DNA of 64,000 bases from the NCBI RefSeq assembly GCF_003144095.1, contig NZ_NSKH01000018.1, positions 2,199,541 to 2,263,540 on the forward strand, written 5' to 3'. The position numbers and the translations under genes are program-made. Source of the stretch: Streptomyces sp. ICBB 8177 (GTDB lineage Bacteria; Actinomycetota; Actinomycetes; Streptomycetales; Streptomycetaceae). Below the pieces are notes generated by a model. The model saw nothing but the letters and a program-made list of their open reading frames with translations. It was not told the DNA's origin and did no database searches. Shown here in pieces: positions 17,064 to 27,541 of the stretch; position 1 is the stretch's first letter, and each line of letters starts with the position of its first letter.

Positions 17064-17765
17064 ATGCCCGTCACCCCGGCCGACCCCGCCCGCCCCACCG
17101 GTGCCGCCCCGACCGCCGCTCCCACGACCGAGCCCGCCACCGCACTCGCTCCCACGACCGAGCCCGCCACCGGACCCGCGCCCACGGGCGCCGCCCCGGC
17201 ACCCACGACCGCCCCCGCCGACACGGCGCCCGCCACCGGCCCCGGCGACGCCGCCTCCCTCATCGAAGTCCGCCGCAGTCCGCGTCGCAGGCGAACCGTC
17301 TCCGCCTATCGCGAGGGGGAGCGGACCATCGTGCTGCTTCCGGCGCGGATGTCCGCCGCCGAGGAGAAGCGCTGGGTGGCCGTCATGCTGGAGCGGCTGG
17401 CCGCCAAGGAACGGCGCCAGCCCCGTGGCGACGACGCCCTCGCGGAACGGGCGGCGCGGCTGTCGGCGCAGTACCTCGACGGACGCGCCCGGCCCGACAC
17501 CGTGCGCTGGGTGACCAACCAGAACTCCCGCTGGGGCTCCTGCACCCCCGCCGAAGGCAGCATCCGGCTCTCGCACCGGTTGCAGGGGATGCCGGACCAC
17601 GTCATCGACTACGTCCTCCTGCACGAGCTGGCCCACCTGCTCGTGCCCGGCCACGGCCCTGACTTCTGGGCGCTGTTGGCGGCCTACCCGCGTACCGAAC
17701 GCGCCCGCGGCTACCTGGAAGGCGTCGCCGCGGCGGCCCACCTGCCCGGGCTCTCCGAGGGCTGA
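17064..17765 (+). CDS. YgjP/M48-like metal-dependent hydrolase
   Basis: 233-residue protein of the YgjP (DUF45) family. The zinc site HELAHLLVPGHGPDFW is near residue 187, preceded by the family signature NSRWGSC (about 154). The first 60 residues are Pro/Thr/Ala-rich repeats (TTEPAT twice) and probably disordered. Predicted cytosolic peptidase-like protein of unknown substrate. ATG 17064 is the natural start. Confidence 0.82.
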   Translation: MPVTPADPARPTGAAPTAAPTTEPATALAPTTEPATGPAPTGAAPAPTTAPADTAPATGPGDAASLIEVRRSPRRRRTVSAYREGERTIVLLPARMSAAEEKRWVAVMLERLAAKERRQPRGDDALAERAARLSAQYLDGRARPDTVRWVTNQNSRWGSCTPAEGSIRLSHRLQGMPDHVIDYVLLHELAHLLVPGHGPDFWALLAAYPRTERARGYLEGVAAAAHLPGLSEG

Positions 17766-17784
17766 CCCCGCGAGCCGGCCGCCC

Positions 17785-18405
17785 TCAGCCCAGCACCTCG
17801 CGCGTCCGTGCGAGCAACCGCACCACCGACGTGTCCGCGACCGACGCCACCTCGTCGTAGGCGAACCACCGCAGGTCCAGCGACTCGTCGCTGATCGCCT
17901 CCACCGCACCCGCCGGGGCCAGTGCCGCGTACTGCACGTCCAAGTGCCAGGCGCACGGCGTCAGATGACGGTCGAGACGGACCGGGCCGCCGGGCAGCAG
18001 GGACAGCCCCTCGATGCCCGACTCCTCCGTCGCCTCACGCAGCGCCGCCCGCTCCAGCGTCGCGTCGGACGGCTCGCAGTGGCCGCCCATCTGCAACCAC
18101 ATCCGCAACTTCCGGTGCAGCGTCAGCAACACGCGTCCGCTCGACGGGTCGATCACCAGCGCGCTCGCCGTCACATGCCCGTCGCCGCACGACTTCCACA
18201 TCCCGTCCGGGTGGGCGGCCAGATGCCCGAGGTAGTCCGCGCGCAGGCGCTCCTGCTCCGCCGCCTCCGACGGCTCCGCCGCCCCCAATGCCTCCGCCGC
18301 CTTCAACGGCTCCGGTGGGCCCGCGACCCGCGCGCGCCAGCCCTCCAGCACCCGCACCGCGTCTCCGTGCAGACTCCCGCCGACCGCGACCCCCCGCTCG
18401 CTCAC
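17785..18405 (-). CDS. Nudix hydrolase
   Basis: 206-residue Nudix protein. The Nudix box is seen as GGHCEPSDATLERAALREAT(E)E(S) around residues 125-147. Substrate unknown. The GTG start overlaps the stop of the upstream gene (GTGA), so it is translationally coupled to the metalloprotease-like gene. The N terminus has an Ala/Glu-rich linker. Confidence 0.85.
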   Translation of the reverse strand: MSERGVAVGGSLHGDAVRVLEGWRARVAGPPEPLKAAEALGAAEPSEAAEQERLRADYLGHLAAHPDGMWKSCGDGHVTASALVIDPSSGRVLLTLHRKLRMWLQMGGHCEPSDATLERAALREATEESGIEGLSLLPGGPVRLDRHLTPCAWHLDVQYAALAPAGAVEAISDESLDLRWFAYDEVASVADTSVVRLLARTREVLG

Positions 18406-20024
18406 TTCGTACCGGCCGGACCGTCTCCGGCCGGACCGTCTCCGGAAGGCCCGTCCGCGGAGGGCCCGCCCTCGCCCTGCGGCCCCTTGCCGTCTCCGTC
18501 CTCGCCGCGCGCCGCGTCGCCCAGCATCCGGTCCAGCGCGTCGAAGTCGAACGCCTCCTCCGCCTCCCGGTGCACGAAGCCGTCCGGGTCGTCGAGGTCG
18601 GCGGCGGTCGGCAGCATGTCGGGGTGCGCCCACAGCGCGTCCCGGCCGTCCACGCCGCGCGCGTCGGCCAGCGAGGCCCACAGCCGGGAGGCGTCCCGCA
18701 GCCTGCGCGGGCGCAGTTCGAGACCGATCAGCGTGGCGAACGTCTGCTCGGCCGGACCACCCGTGGCCCGGCGCCTGCGCAGCGTCTCGCGCAACGCGCC
18801 CGCGGACGGCAGGTGCGGCGCGGCGGCCGCGTGCACCACCGCGTCCACCCAGCCCTCGACCAGCGCCAACGCCGTCTCCAGACGTGCCAGCGCCGCCTTC
18901 TGCTCCGGGGTGTCCTCCGGCTGGAACATGCCCTGCTGCAACGCGTCCTGCAACGCCTGCGGGTTCGACGGGTCCAGCTGGCCCACCGCGTCCTCCAGGC
19001 GCGCGGTGTCGACCTTGATGCCGCGCGCGTAGCCCTCCACGGCGCCGAACAGGTGCGCCCGCAGCCACGGCACGTGGGCGAACAACCGCTGGTGGGCGGC
19101 CTCGCGCAGCGCCAGGTACAGCCGGACCTGGTCCTCGGGGACGCCGAGCCCGGAGCCGAACGCGGCGACGTTCGCCGGGAGCAGCGCGGCCTTCCCCGCC
19201 GGGCCCAGCGGCAGGCCGACGTCGGTCGAGCCGACCACCTCGCCCGCCAGCACGCCCAGCGCCTGGCCGATCTGGGTGCCGAACATCGCGCCACCCATCG
19301 AACGCATCATCCCGAGCAGCGGGCCCGCCATGGCCTGCATCTCCTCGGGCAGCACGCCGCCCATCGCGGTGCCGACCCGCTCCGCGACCGGGTCGACCAG
19401 CTCCTTCCACACCGGCAGCGTCGCCTCGACCCACTCGGCCCGGCTCCACGCCACAGCGCCACCGGAACCCGACGGCAGCGACGTCGTGCCGTCCAGCCAC
19501 AGGTCGGCCAGGCGCAGCGCCTCCTGCACCGCGGCACGCTCGGACGCGCCCACGCTGGCGTCCTTGGAGCCGTCCTGCGCGCCCTGAGCCACCGTCTGGC
19601 GGGCGATGTCCTTGGCCATCTCCCAGTTCACCGGGCCGCCCTCGTACGAGAGCATCTGCCCGAGCTGCTGGAAGGCGGCGCCCAGGTCGTTGGGGTTGAG
19701 CGAGCCGAACATGGCCGCCAGCGGGTTGTCCGCGCCAGGACCGCCAGGACCGCCCGGACCGCCGGAGCCACCGGGCAGGCCGAAACCACCGAAGCCGCCG
19801 GGCAGCCCGCCGAAACCGAACGGATTGCCGCCCGGCCCCTGCCCCTGACCCTGGCCGGAGTCCCGGCTGCCGCCCTGACCCTGACCCCGGCCCTTGCCGT
19901 CGCCCTGGCCCTTGTCGCCGCCGGCGCCGTCACCGCCGTCGCCGCGGCCCTTGCCGGACGCCCCCTCGCCCCCGTCCTCGGGCTCCTCAGGAGGGACGCC
20001 GAATCCAAATGGGGTGTCGCTCAC
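18402..20024 (-). CDS. Zinc-dependent metalloprotease-like protein (TIGR03624 type)
   Basis: 540 residues. After a Gly/Asp/Gln-rich low-complexity N terminus (about 15-100), the core contains LREAAHQRLF (about residue 298), the variant zinc-helix motif of an actinobacterial putative metalloprotease family, and conserved MGGAMFGTQIGQALG. The catalytic role is inferred by family only. The C-terminal tail repeats DGPAGDGPAG. Upstream gene of a two-gene unit with the Nudix gene. Confidence 0.8.
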   Translation of the reverse strand: MSDTPFGFGVPPEEPEDGGEGASGKGRGDGGDGAGGDKGQGDGKGRGQGQGGSRDSGQGQGQGPGGNPFGFGGLPGGFGGFGLPGGSGGPGGPGGPGADNPLAAMFGSLNPNDLGAAFQQLGQMLSYEGGPVNWEMAKDIARQTVAQGAQDGSKDASVGASERAAVQEALRLADLWLDGTTSLPSGSGGAVAWSRAEWVEATLPVWKELVDPVAERVGTAMGGVLPEEMQAMAGPLLGMMRSMGGAMFGTQIGQALGVLAGEVVGSTDVGLPLGPAGKAALLPANVAAFGSGLGVPEDQVRLYLALREAAHQRLFAHVPWLRAHLFGAVEGYARGIKVDTARLEDAVGQLDPSNPQALQDALQQGMFQPEDTPEQKAALARLETALALVEGWVDAVVHAAAAPHLPSAGALRETLRRRRATGGPAEQTFATLIGLELRPRRLRDASRLWASLADARGVDGRDALWAHPDMLPTAADLDDPDGFVHREAEEAFDFDALDRMLGDAARGEDGDGKGPQGEGGPSADGPSGDGPAGDGPAGTK

Positions 20025-20228
20025 GGGTTTCCTCGGCTCTGTGTGTGCGGACTGTCTCTGTGCGGACTGTCTGTCTACGGTCTGTCTGGCTACGGAGTGG
20101 GTGTGTACGGAGTGGGTGTGCGGGAGGCTGTACCACCAGCGTAGACACCTCTCAGGCAGGATGGGACGCGCGCATCCCCGTCACACGTGGCGGAACCTCG
20201 TACCAAGGACAACAGTGGGAGACACCCG

Positions 20229-21344
20229 GTGAGTTCCCCGGAACCGCACGTTCGCTCAGGGCGGAGCAGCGCCCCGGCCTCAGGACCGGTGGTCGCCGTC
20301 ACCGGCGCGGCGTCCGGCGTCGGCCACCTCCTCGCGCGGCGGCTGGCGGAGTCCGACGAGGTCAGGAAGGTCGTCGCGATCGACGAGCGGCGCGCGGAGG
20401 TGCCCGGCGTGCTGTGGCGGGTGCTGGACGTGCGCGATCCGGCCATCGCCGACCGGCTGCGCGTCGACGGCCGCCCGGTCGACGTCGTCGTCCACCTCGC
20501 GCTCGACCTCGACCTGGAGTCCGACCCCAAGGCCCGCACCGCGTACAACGTGCGCGGCACCCAGACCGTGCTGACGGCCGCCGCGGCCGCGGGCGTGCAC
20601 CGGGTCGTCCTGGTCACCTCCGCCATGGTCTACGGCGCGCTGCCCGACAACGACGTGCCGCTCGCCGAGGACGCGCCGCTGCGCGCCACCGAGGAGGCGA
20701 CCGGCGTCGGCGACCTGCTGGAGATCGAACGCCTCGGCCGCCGCGCCCCGCGCGCCCACCCCGGACTCAACGTCACCGTGGTGCGCCCCGCCGTCCTGGT
20801 CGGCGGCACCGACACCGCGCTGACCCGCTACTTCGAGTCGCCGCGCCTGCTGGTCGTCGCGGGCAGCCGCCCCTGCTGGCAGTTCTGCCACGTCGAGGAC
20901 CTGGTCAGCGCCCTGGAGTACGCGGCGCTCGGCAAGGCGGAGGGCGAGATGGCGGTGGGCTGCGACGGCTGGCTGGAACAGGAGGAGGTCGAGGAGTTGT
21001 CCGGCATCCGCCGCATGGAACTGCCGCAGTCCGTCGCCCTGGGCGCCGCGTCCCGCCTGCACCGGCTGGGCCTGACGCCCTCCCCGGCCGGCGACCTCGC
21101 GTACACCATGCACCCGTGGGTGGTCTCCGGCAGCAGGCTGCACGAAGCGGGCTGGCGGCCGAAGTGGACCAACGAGGAGGTGCTCGCCGAACTCCTGGAG
21201 GAGGTCGCGGGCCGCCACACCGTCGCCGGGCGCCGCCTGGGCCGCAAGGACGCCGCCGCGTCGCTGGGCGCGGCGGGCGCCACGGTCGCGCTGGTCGGCA
21301 CGGCCGCGCTGGTGCGCAGGGCACGCAAGCGACGCGGCATCTAG
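20229..21344 (+). CDS. NAD-dependent epimerase / SDR family protein
   Basis: 371-residue extended SDR. The dinucleotide motif VTGAASGVG (about residue 21) starts a Rossmann fold, with a VVHLAL segment and the catalytic-type SAMVYG (about 137). A hydrophobic C-terminal segment (GAAGATVALVGTAALV) followed by RRARKRR suggests a membrane tail. GTG at 20229 has GGGAG 7 bases upstream; an upstream GTG at 20187 lacks one. Substrate unknown. Confidence 0.83.
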   Translation: MSSPEPHVRSGRSSAPASGPVVAVTGAASGVGHLLARRLAESDEVRKVVAIDERRAEVPGVLWRVLDVRDPAIADRLRVDGRPVDVVVHLALDLDLESDPKARTAYNVRGTQTVLTAAAAAGVHRVVLVTSAMVYGALPDNDVPLAEDAPLRATEEATGVGDLLEIERLGRRAPRAHPGLNVTVVRPAVLVGGTDTALTRYFESPRLLVVAGSRPCWQFCHVEDLVSALEYAALGKAEGEMAVGCDGWLEQEEVEELSGIRRMELPQSVALGAASRLHRLGLTPSPAGDLAYTMHPWVVSGSRLHEAGWRPKWTNEEVLAELLEEVAGRHTVAGRRLGRKDAAASLGAAGATVALVGTAALVRRARKRRGI

Positions 21345-21423
21345 GCGGTCGGCGGCGGGCGGTTCGAAAGGACCCGCCGGGGGCTCCGGCCGGATTCCTT
21401 TGTCGGATCCACCGGAGGAGCGG

Positions 21424-21439
21424 CTGTATTTTCATACAG
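21424..21439. promoter_or_regulatory. Inverted repeat CTGTAT-N4-ATACAG before moaE
   Basis: Perfect 6-bp arms with a 4-base spacer, 37 bases before the moaE ATG, in an unusually AT-rich patch. Candidate operator; no known regulator assigned. Confidence 0.55.
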
Positions 21440-21475
21440 GAATCGCGTTTTCGTTTGCCCCGGGGGTGCGGCACG

Positions 21476-21940
<465 letters not shown>

Positions 21941-22080
21941 GCCGGCCCCTCAAGCCCGACCCCGCGCACCCCCCTCCCACCCCTCGCGCAGCGCTCCCTC
22001 ACTCTTCTGCCGTACCGAACCTCACCGCTCCGGGTGCGTGCGGTTGCGTAACCGGCGCCCCGCCAGCAGCGTTGGAGCGG

Positions 22081-22099
22081 TGAGCAATTAATGTGCTCA
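22081..22099. promoter_or_regulatory. Inverted repeat TGAGCA-N7-TGCTCA
   Basis: Perfect 6-bp arms around ATTAATG, which itself resembles a -10 element, 47 bases before the small membrane protein gene. Candidate operator. Confidence 0.5.
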
Positions 22100-22145
22100 T
22101 AGGTCCTGCTTCGGTACGTGTGTGTGTTGTCGTCGGGAGGCCGGT

Positions 22146-22331
22146 ATGGGGGCGTTGGCGTGGTTGCTGATTCCGGTCATCGGTGCGGTCACCGCCACCT
22201 TGTGGGCGGGCTGGGCCGGGCGCAACCGTAAGAAGGCGGGCGACAACGACTCGCTCGCCGGGTACGAGCGCTTCCGTGAGGCGATGGCGAAGTCGGCGAC
22301 CGCCGGCGATCCCGGCCCGGACCAGGCCTGA
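22146..22331 (+). CDS. Small membrane protein
   Basis: 61 residues: one N-terminal transmembrane segment (about 3-21, LAWLLIPVIGAVTATLWAGW), then a basic stretch NRKK and a polar tail. ATG is preceded by GGAGG at 5 bases. Function unknown; not recognised. Confidence 0.65.
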   Translation: MGALAWLLIPVIGAVTATLWAGWAGRNRKKAGDNDSLAGYERFREAMAKSATAGDPGPDQA

Positions 22332-22408
22332 CCGCGCCGTCCGCCCCGGCAACTCTGACGGGCTCACCCCGCGGGCGCGTTGACAGGCAGGTCCCGTACT
22401 GTCATGGC

Positions 22409-23479
22409 ATGCCACGCCGGACCGCGACCCTGCTGACCTCGACGCTGCTGCTGATAGCGCTGCTGTGCGTCGGGGTGCTGATCCCCGTGCCGTACTCCGA
22501 GATGTCCCCGGGGCCCACCGTCAACACGCTCGGCGACAACGACGGGCAGCCCGTGCTGCAGATCTCCGGCCACAAGACGTACCCGACGTCCGGCAACCTC
22601 AACATGACGACGGTGCGGGTGACCGGTTCCGACTACACCATGAACCTCGTCGAGGCGGTCGCCGGCTGGCTGTCCGACGACGACGTGGTCGTGCCGCACT
22701 CCACGCTCTACCCGGACAACCAGACCGCGCAGCAGGCCAACCAGGAGGACGCGGAGGAGTTCAGCCAGTCCCAGGACAGCGCGAAGGCCGCCGCGCTGAA
22801 GGCCCTGCACATCCCGGTCGGCTCGCAGGTCGTCGTCGGCGCCGTCGTCAAGGGCGACCCGGCCGAGGGCAAGCTGCACGCGGGCGACGTCATCAAGGCC
22901 GTCGACGGCACCGCCGTCACCCAGCCCGGCGACGTCGCGAAGCTGGTCACCAAGCACAAGCCGGGCCAGGACGTGGTGTTCACCGTGATCCCGGCGAAGA
23001 ACGCGGGCACCTCCGGCGCCGCCACCCGGAAGGTCGCCGTGCGCACCGCCAAGGCGTCCGACAACGACCGCGCGATCGTCGGCATCCAGGCGCAGACGGC
23101 GCACACCTACCCGTTCCCGATCAACATCCAGCTCGCGAACGTCGGCGGGCCGAGCGCGGGCATGATGTTCTCCCTCGGCATCATCGACAAGCTCACCCCG
23201 ACCGACCTGACCGGCGGGAAGTTCGTCGCGGGCACCGGCACCATCGACGACAACGGGAACGTCGGTCCGATCGGCGGCATCCCGTTGAAGATCATCGCGG
23301 CGCACGACGCGGGCGCCACGTACTTCCTGACGCCGAAGGGCAACTGCGCCGAGGCCTCCCAGAACCCGCCCTCCGGCATCCGCCTGGTCGAGGTCTCCAC
23401 GCTCAACGACTCCCTGGGCGCTCTCACCGACATCCGCGAGGGCAAGCTGTCCGCCCTGCCGAGCTGCACCAAGGGCTGA
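22409..23479 (+). CDS. Membrane-anchored PDZ / Lon-type (S16) serine protease
   Basis: 356 residues: transmembrane anchor (about 7-25), a PDZ domain (about 125-215) and a Lon-like S16 domain. The Ser-Lys dyad is visible: Ser249 in GGPSAGMM and Lys294 in GGIPLKIIAA. It belongs to the YlbL type, expected to act outside the membrane on unknown substrates. Followed by a strong terminator shared with a convergent gene. Confidence 0.88.
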   Translation: MPRRTATLLTSTLLLIALLCVGVLIPVPYSEMSPGPTVNTLGDNDGQPVLQISGHKTYPTSGNLNMTTVRVTGSDYTMNLVEAVAGWLSDDDVVVPHSTLYPDNQTAQQANQEDAEEFSQSQDSAKAAALKALHIPVGSQVVVGAVVKGDPAEGKLHAGDVIKAVDGTAVTQPGDVAKLVTKHKPGQDVVFTVIPAKNAGTSGAATRKVAVRTAKASDNDRAIVGIQAQTAHTYPFPINIQLANVGGPSAGMMFSLGIIDKLTPTDLTGGKFVAGTGTIDDNGNVGPIGGIPLKIIAAHDAGATYFLTPKGNCAEASQNPPSGIRLVEVSTLNDSLGALTDIREGKLSALPSCTKG

Positions 23480-23501
23480 CGCGGGCCGCGTTCACGACAG
23501 C

Positions 23502-23542
23502 GGTGAGGGGCCCGCGCGGATCGTCCGCGCGGGCCCCTCACC
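23502..23542. terminator. Bidirectional terminator hairpin
   Basis: Perfect 19-bp stem (23502-23520 with 23524-23542), loop TCG, between the convergent protease and PPA1309 genes. Confidence 0.88.
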
Positions 23543-23591
23543 ACGTACCGGGAACGCGGGCCCTCATCGCGTGCCGACGGCCGGTCGGCCC

Positions 23592-24158
23592 TCAGTCCTC
23601 GAACGTCGCGCGCAGCGCCTCCGCCAGCCCCGGCACCAGCTCCGAGCCGGTCAGCACCTCGCGCGCCGAGTCCTTCTCGCGCAGCCGGATCGCCGACTCC
23701 CGGGTGCCGTCGCGCAGCACGCCCACCGTCAGCCGCACCTCCTGGCGTTCCGGGTGCTCGGCGACCCACGCGGCCAGCGCCTGATCGTCCAGGTCGCGCG
23801 GCATCGACGCCTCCGCGCTCGGCGGCAGCATCAGCCGCTCCACGGCCAGCGCGCAGCCCGCCACCACGTCAGGCCAGGCGATCGTCGCCAGGAACTCGTC
23901 CAGCGGCGCGCCCGCGGGGATCTCGTCCTGCTCGACCGGGGTCAGCGCCCCGGTCTCGGAGCCGTCCTCCAGCCCGAGCTGCTCGCTCAGCGCGGGCTCC
24001 TGGGAGCGCAGCCGCTCGGTGTCGACCAGGGCGAACAGCCGCGCGGGCTGGTCCCAGCCGAGGCCCGAGGCGTAGTCGTCGATCTCCAGGACGGCGCGGG
24101 TCAGGGGGGTGGCGGCGATCGGGGTGCCGTCGCCGGGGGCAGCGGGAGTGTTGGACAT
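23592..24158 (-). CDS. PPA1309 family protein
   Basis: 188-residue actinobacterial protein of unknown function, with the family pattern [20 protein letters not shown] near the N terminus and [12 protein letters not shown] in the middle, and a conserved [13 protein letters not shown]. No membrane segments. ATG at 24158 begins [11 protein letters not shown]; upstream sequence in frame is not coding-like. Confidence 0.8.
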   Translation of the reverse strand: MSNTPAAPGDGTPIAATPLTRAVLEIDDYASGLGWDQPARLFALVDTERLRSQEPALSEQLGLEDGSETGALTPVEQDEIPAGAPLDEFLATIAWPDVVAGCALAVERLMLPPSAEASMPRDLDDQALAAWVAEHPERQEVRLTVGVLRDGTRESAIRLREKDSAREVLTGSELVPGLAEALRATFED

Positions 24159-24300
24159 GGGGACCATCCTGCCCTCCCGGCCACCCGGAACGGGAACCGC
24201 GTCAGCCCTGAGTAAGTTGGCATGGGTGGGTGTCCGCACCCGGACGCCGTACGGGAGGCCGTGCGGCACGCCTGTTCGCCGACGTTTCGAGGTGCGCGCC

Positions 24301-27153
24301 TTGGCTTTCCACATGCCCGACCGCGAGGAGGGCCCGACCGGACCCGCCCTGGCCGTGGGCGGAACGTCGCGGCGGGTGCGGGCGCTGTTCGTGACCCTCG
24401 GCGCGCTCGCCGTGCTGGGCATGGCGTTCGTGATGTTCTCCGGCTTCTGGACCGACTGGCTGTGGTACCGGTCGGTGCGCTTCACCTCGGTCTTCACCGT
24501 CACCTGCCGGGCCCGGCTCGGGCTGTTCACCGTCTTCGGCCTGGTCATGGCCGTCGCCGTCGGACTGAACGTGCACCTGGCGCACCGGCTGCGCCCGCCG
24601 CTGGGCGCGATGTCCGCGGAACAGCAGAGCCTGGACCGCTACCGGCTGGGCATCGCCCCGTTCCGCACCTGGCTGCTGGTGGCCGTGTGCGCGGTGGTCG
24701 GGCTGATCGCCGGGGCGTCGGCCGCCGGGCAGTGGCGCACCTGGCTGCTGTACGAGCACGCGGTGCCGTTCGGCACCAAGGACCCGCGCTTCGGCCTGGA
24801 CGTGTCGTTCTACACCTTCTACCTGCCGTGGTACCGCTTCCTGCTCAGCTTCGGGTTCGCCGCCGTGCTGCTGTGCCTGCTGGCGTCGGCCCTCACCCAC
24901 TACCTCTACGGCGGGCTGCGCCTGGCCACCCCCGGCGGTGCCCGCGCCACCGCCGCCGCCACCGGCCACCTGTCGGTGCTGATGGGGCTGTTCCTGTCGC
25001 TCAAGGCCGTCGCGTACTGGCTGGACCGCTACGGGCTGGCCGTCAAGGGCGGCGGCATCAAGGCGGTGCCCGGCTGGAGCGGACTGCGCTACGTCGACGC
25101 GGACGCCTACCTGCCCGCCAAGACCATCCTGTGCTGCATCGCGATCATCTGCGCGCTGCTGTTCTTCGCCACCCTGTGGCGGCGCACCTGGAGCCTGCCG
25201 GTGCTGGGCCTGGGCCTGATGGCGCTGTCCGCGATCCTCATCGGCGGGCTGTACCCGGCGATCGTGCAGAAGTTCCAGGTGCAGCCCGACGAGGCGGCCA
25301 AGGAAGCGCCGTACCTGCAGAAGAACATCGACGCCACCCGCGCCGCCTACGGCATCGCGAACACCAAGGAGACCGCCTACCCGGGCACCGCCGCGTCGTC
25401 GGTGCCCGCCACGAAGCTGCGCGACGACGCCGCGGGCGCCGCCGACGTGCCGCTGCTCGACCCGGACCTGGCAGCGCCCGCCTTCCAGCAGGCACGGGCG
25501 GGCCGCGGCGCCTACGCGTTCGACTCGCCGCTGTCCGTCGACCGCGCCGCGGCACCCGGCGGCACGCAGCGCGAGACGGTCGTCGGCGTACGAGAGCTGA
25601 ACTCCGACGCCGTGCCGGGCGGCGACTGGATCGACGACCACCTGCGCTACACCCACGGCTACGGCCTGGTCACCGCCGACGCCGACACGGTCACCGCCTC
25701 CGGCGCCCCCGACTTCACCGGCACCGGCGCGGGCGGCGGCGCCGTCCAGCCGCGGATCTACTACGGCGAGCAGACCACGCGGTACGCCATCGTGGACGGC
25801 CCCACCCCCGAGGCGGACGAGTCGGCCGGGACCGGCGGCAAGGGCTACCACTACACCGGCGGCAGCGGCGTGAGCCTGGCCGACCCGCTCACCCGCGCCG
25901 CCTACGCCGTCCAGCTCGGCCAGCCGCAACTGCTGTACTCCGACGCCGTCGGCAAGAAATCACGCATCCTGTACGACCGCACGCCCCAGCAGCGGGTGCG
26001 GGCGGTCGCGCCCTGGCTGACCGTCGACGACGACCCGTACCCGGCGGTGGTCGACGGCCACATCGAGTGGGTCGTCGACGGCTACACCACCAGCGACGAC
26101 TACCCGTACTCCTCCCGCACCACCCTGGGCGACCCGGCCTCCGCGGGGGACGGCGACGGGGCGAGTGCCGCCTTTGACGGCCAGGTGAACTACGTGCGCG
26201 ACGCGGTCAAGGCGACCGTCGACGCGTACACCGGGCAGGTCCGGCTCTACCAGTGGGACACCACCGATCCGGTCCTCAAGACGTGGACGCGCGCCTACCC
26301 CGGCACCGTGCTGCCCAGGTCCGCGATACCCGCGGACCTGATGCCCCACCTGCGCTACCCGACGGACCTGTTCACCGTGCAGCGGCAGATGCTGACCCGC
26401 TACCACGTCACCGACGCCGCCGCCCTCTTCAGCGGCGACCAGCAGCTGCGGGTCCCCGACGACCCGGCCGACAAGGGCTCCGGCGCGATCCGGCCGGCCT
26501 ACCTCGACGTGCGGCTGCCCGGCAGCACCACCCAGCGCTACAGCCTCACCAGCGTCCTGACCCCTGCCGGCCGCGGCACCCTCGGCGGCTACCTCGCCGT
26601 CGACTCCGACGCGACCAGCCCCGGCTACGGCACCCTCACCCTGCTGCGGACGCCCGCGGGCGGCGCAGGACCCGGACCCGCGCAGGTGCACGACCGGCTG
26701 AGCACCGACACCGGCGTCGCCGCGCAGATCGGCGCCCTGCGCCGCGGGGGCTCGGACGTCGAGTACGGCGAGCAGGTGGCCGTGCCGCTGGACGGCGGGA
26801 TGCTGTACGCCGAGCCGGTCTACGTACGCGGCGCGGGCGCCGGCGCCCCGCTGCTCAAGAAGGTGCTGGTGGCCTACGGGAACCGCACCGCGCTCGGCGA
26901 CACCCTCGGCGACTCCCTCGACGACCTGTTCGGCACCACCACCTCCGGCGCCCCGCCGCCCGCCGCCACCGGCGCCTCCCAGGCCGTCCAGCAGGCGCTC
27001 GCCGACGCCCAACGGGCGTACGACGCGGGGCAGAAGGCGCTCAAGGCGGGCGACTGGACGGCGTACGGCACCGCGCAGCGGCAGCTCGGCGAGGCGCTCC
27101 AGCGGGCGCGTGCCGCCGCGTCGGACACCGGCACACCCGCCCCGACGTCGTAG
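24301..27153 (+). CDS. UPF0182 family large membrane protein
   Basis: 950 residues. About seven transmembrane helices occupy residues 20-325, followed by a large extracytoplasmic domain and a Pro/Thr-rich, Ala-rich helical C terminus. Function of the family is unknown. TTG at 24301 is preferred: GAGG lies 8 bases upstream and the encoded start ([15 protein letters not shown]) resembles known family N termini; ATG at 24313 is the alternative. Confidence 0.85.
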   Translation: MAFHMPDREEGPTGPALAVGGTSRRVRALFVTLGALAVLGMAFVMFSGFWTDWLWYRSVRFTSVFTVTCRARLGLFTVFGLVMAVAVGLNVHLAHRLRPPLGAMSAEQQSLDRYRLGIAPFRTWLLVAVCAVVGLIAGASAAGQWRTWLLYEHAVPFGTKDPRFGLDVSFYTFYLPWYRFLLSFGFAAVLLCLLASALTHYLYGGLRLATPGGARATAAATGHLSVLMGLFLSLKAVAYWLDRYGLAVKGGGIKAVPGWSGLRYVDADAYLPAKTILCCIAIICALLFFATLWRRTWSLPVLGLGLMALSAILIGGLYPAIVQKFQVQPDEAAKEAPYLQKNIDATRAAYGIANTKETAYPGTAASSVPATKLRDDAAGAADVPLLDPDLAAPAFQQARAGRGAYAFDSPLSVDRAAAPGGTQRETVVGVRELNSDAVPGGDWIDDHLRYTHGYGLVTADADTVTASGAPDFTGTGAGGGAVQPRIYYGEQTTRYAIVDGPTPEADESAGTGGKGYHYTGGSGVSLADPLTRAAYAVQLGQPQLLYSDAVGKKSRILYDRTPQQRVRAVAPWLTVDDDPYPAVVDGHIEWVVDGYTTSDDYPYSSRTTLGDPASAGDGDGASAAFDGQVNYVRDAVKATVDAYTGQVRLYQWDTTDPVLKTWTRAYPGTVLPRSAIPADLMPHLRYPTDLFTVQRQMLTRYHVTDAAALFSGDQQLRVPDDPADKGSGAIRPAYLDVRLPGSTTQRYSLTSVLTPAGRGTLGGYLAVDSDATSPGYGTLTLLRTPAGGAGPGPAQVHDRLSTDTGVAAQIGALRRGGSDVEYGEQVAVPLDGGMLYAEPVYVRGAGAGAPLLKKVLVAYGNRTALGDTLGDSLDDLFGTTTSGAPPPAATGASQAVQQALADAQRAYDAGQKALKAGDWTAYGTAQRQLGEALQRARAAASDTGTPAPTS

Positions 27154-27216
27154 AACGCCGAATACGGCCGCAGTGCGGGACAACTCCCGCGTCGTGGTAC
27201 GGTTGCCGCACAACGA

Positions 27217-27290
27217 CGCGGGGTGGAGCAGCTCGGTAGCTCGCTGGGCTCATAACCCAGAGGTCGCAGGTTCAAATCCTGTCCCCGCTA
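27217..27290 (+). tRNA. Initiator tRNA-Met (CAT), copy 1
   Basis: 74 bases without encoded CCA. The anticodon loop is CTCATAA; the stem CTGGG/CCCAG supplies the three G:C pairs typical of initiator tRNA, and position 1:72 is a C:U mismatch. D-stem GAGC/GCTC and T-stem GCAGG/CCTGT fold. Followed by a terminator hairpin. Confidence 0.95.
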
Positions 27291-27297
27291 CTGGAGA

Positions 27298-27336
27298 GGG
27301 AAGGCCCGGAAGTCCCCAGGGACTCCGGGCCTTCCC
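27298..27336 (+). terminator. Terminator after tRNA copy 1
   Basis: Stem GGGAAGGCCCGGA / TCCGGGCCTTCCC with one bulged A in the upper part, starting 8 bases after the tRNA. Confidence 0.8.
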
Positions 27337-27541
27337 CATGTGCGGAACGGGTGCGGACTGGTGCGGGGGCTGGTGCGGAACCGTGCGCGGTCCCCGGAGC
27401 GTGTTCGAACGCGGATGCGGGGGACAGGTGCCCCAACCGCCGTTGTTTGCCATGTCGTTGTGTCGGGAAGTCGACAAAACGCTGTAGAGACCTCACAGGC
27501 TGCGGTATACCAGGTGTACGCCGGTTGCGGGTGGTGCGACG

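Noticed and set aside
13912-17514. Long plus-strand open frame rich in Arg and Gln over the ABC1 and ThiF-like genes
   Set aside because: Antisense shadow with biased composition and no recognisable motif; the minus-strand genes have clear domains.
18500-20000. Alternative plus-strand frames over the metalloprotease-like gene
   Set aside because: Shadows; the minus-strand frame has GTGA coupling and family motifs.
22381-22386. TTGACA as the -35 element of the PDZ/Lon-type protease gene
   Set aside because: No -10 element at 16-19 bases spacing before the ATG.
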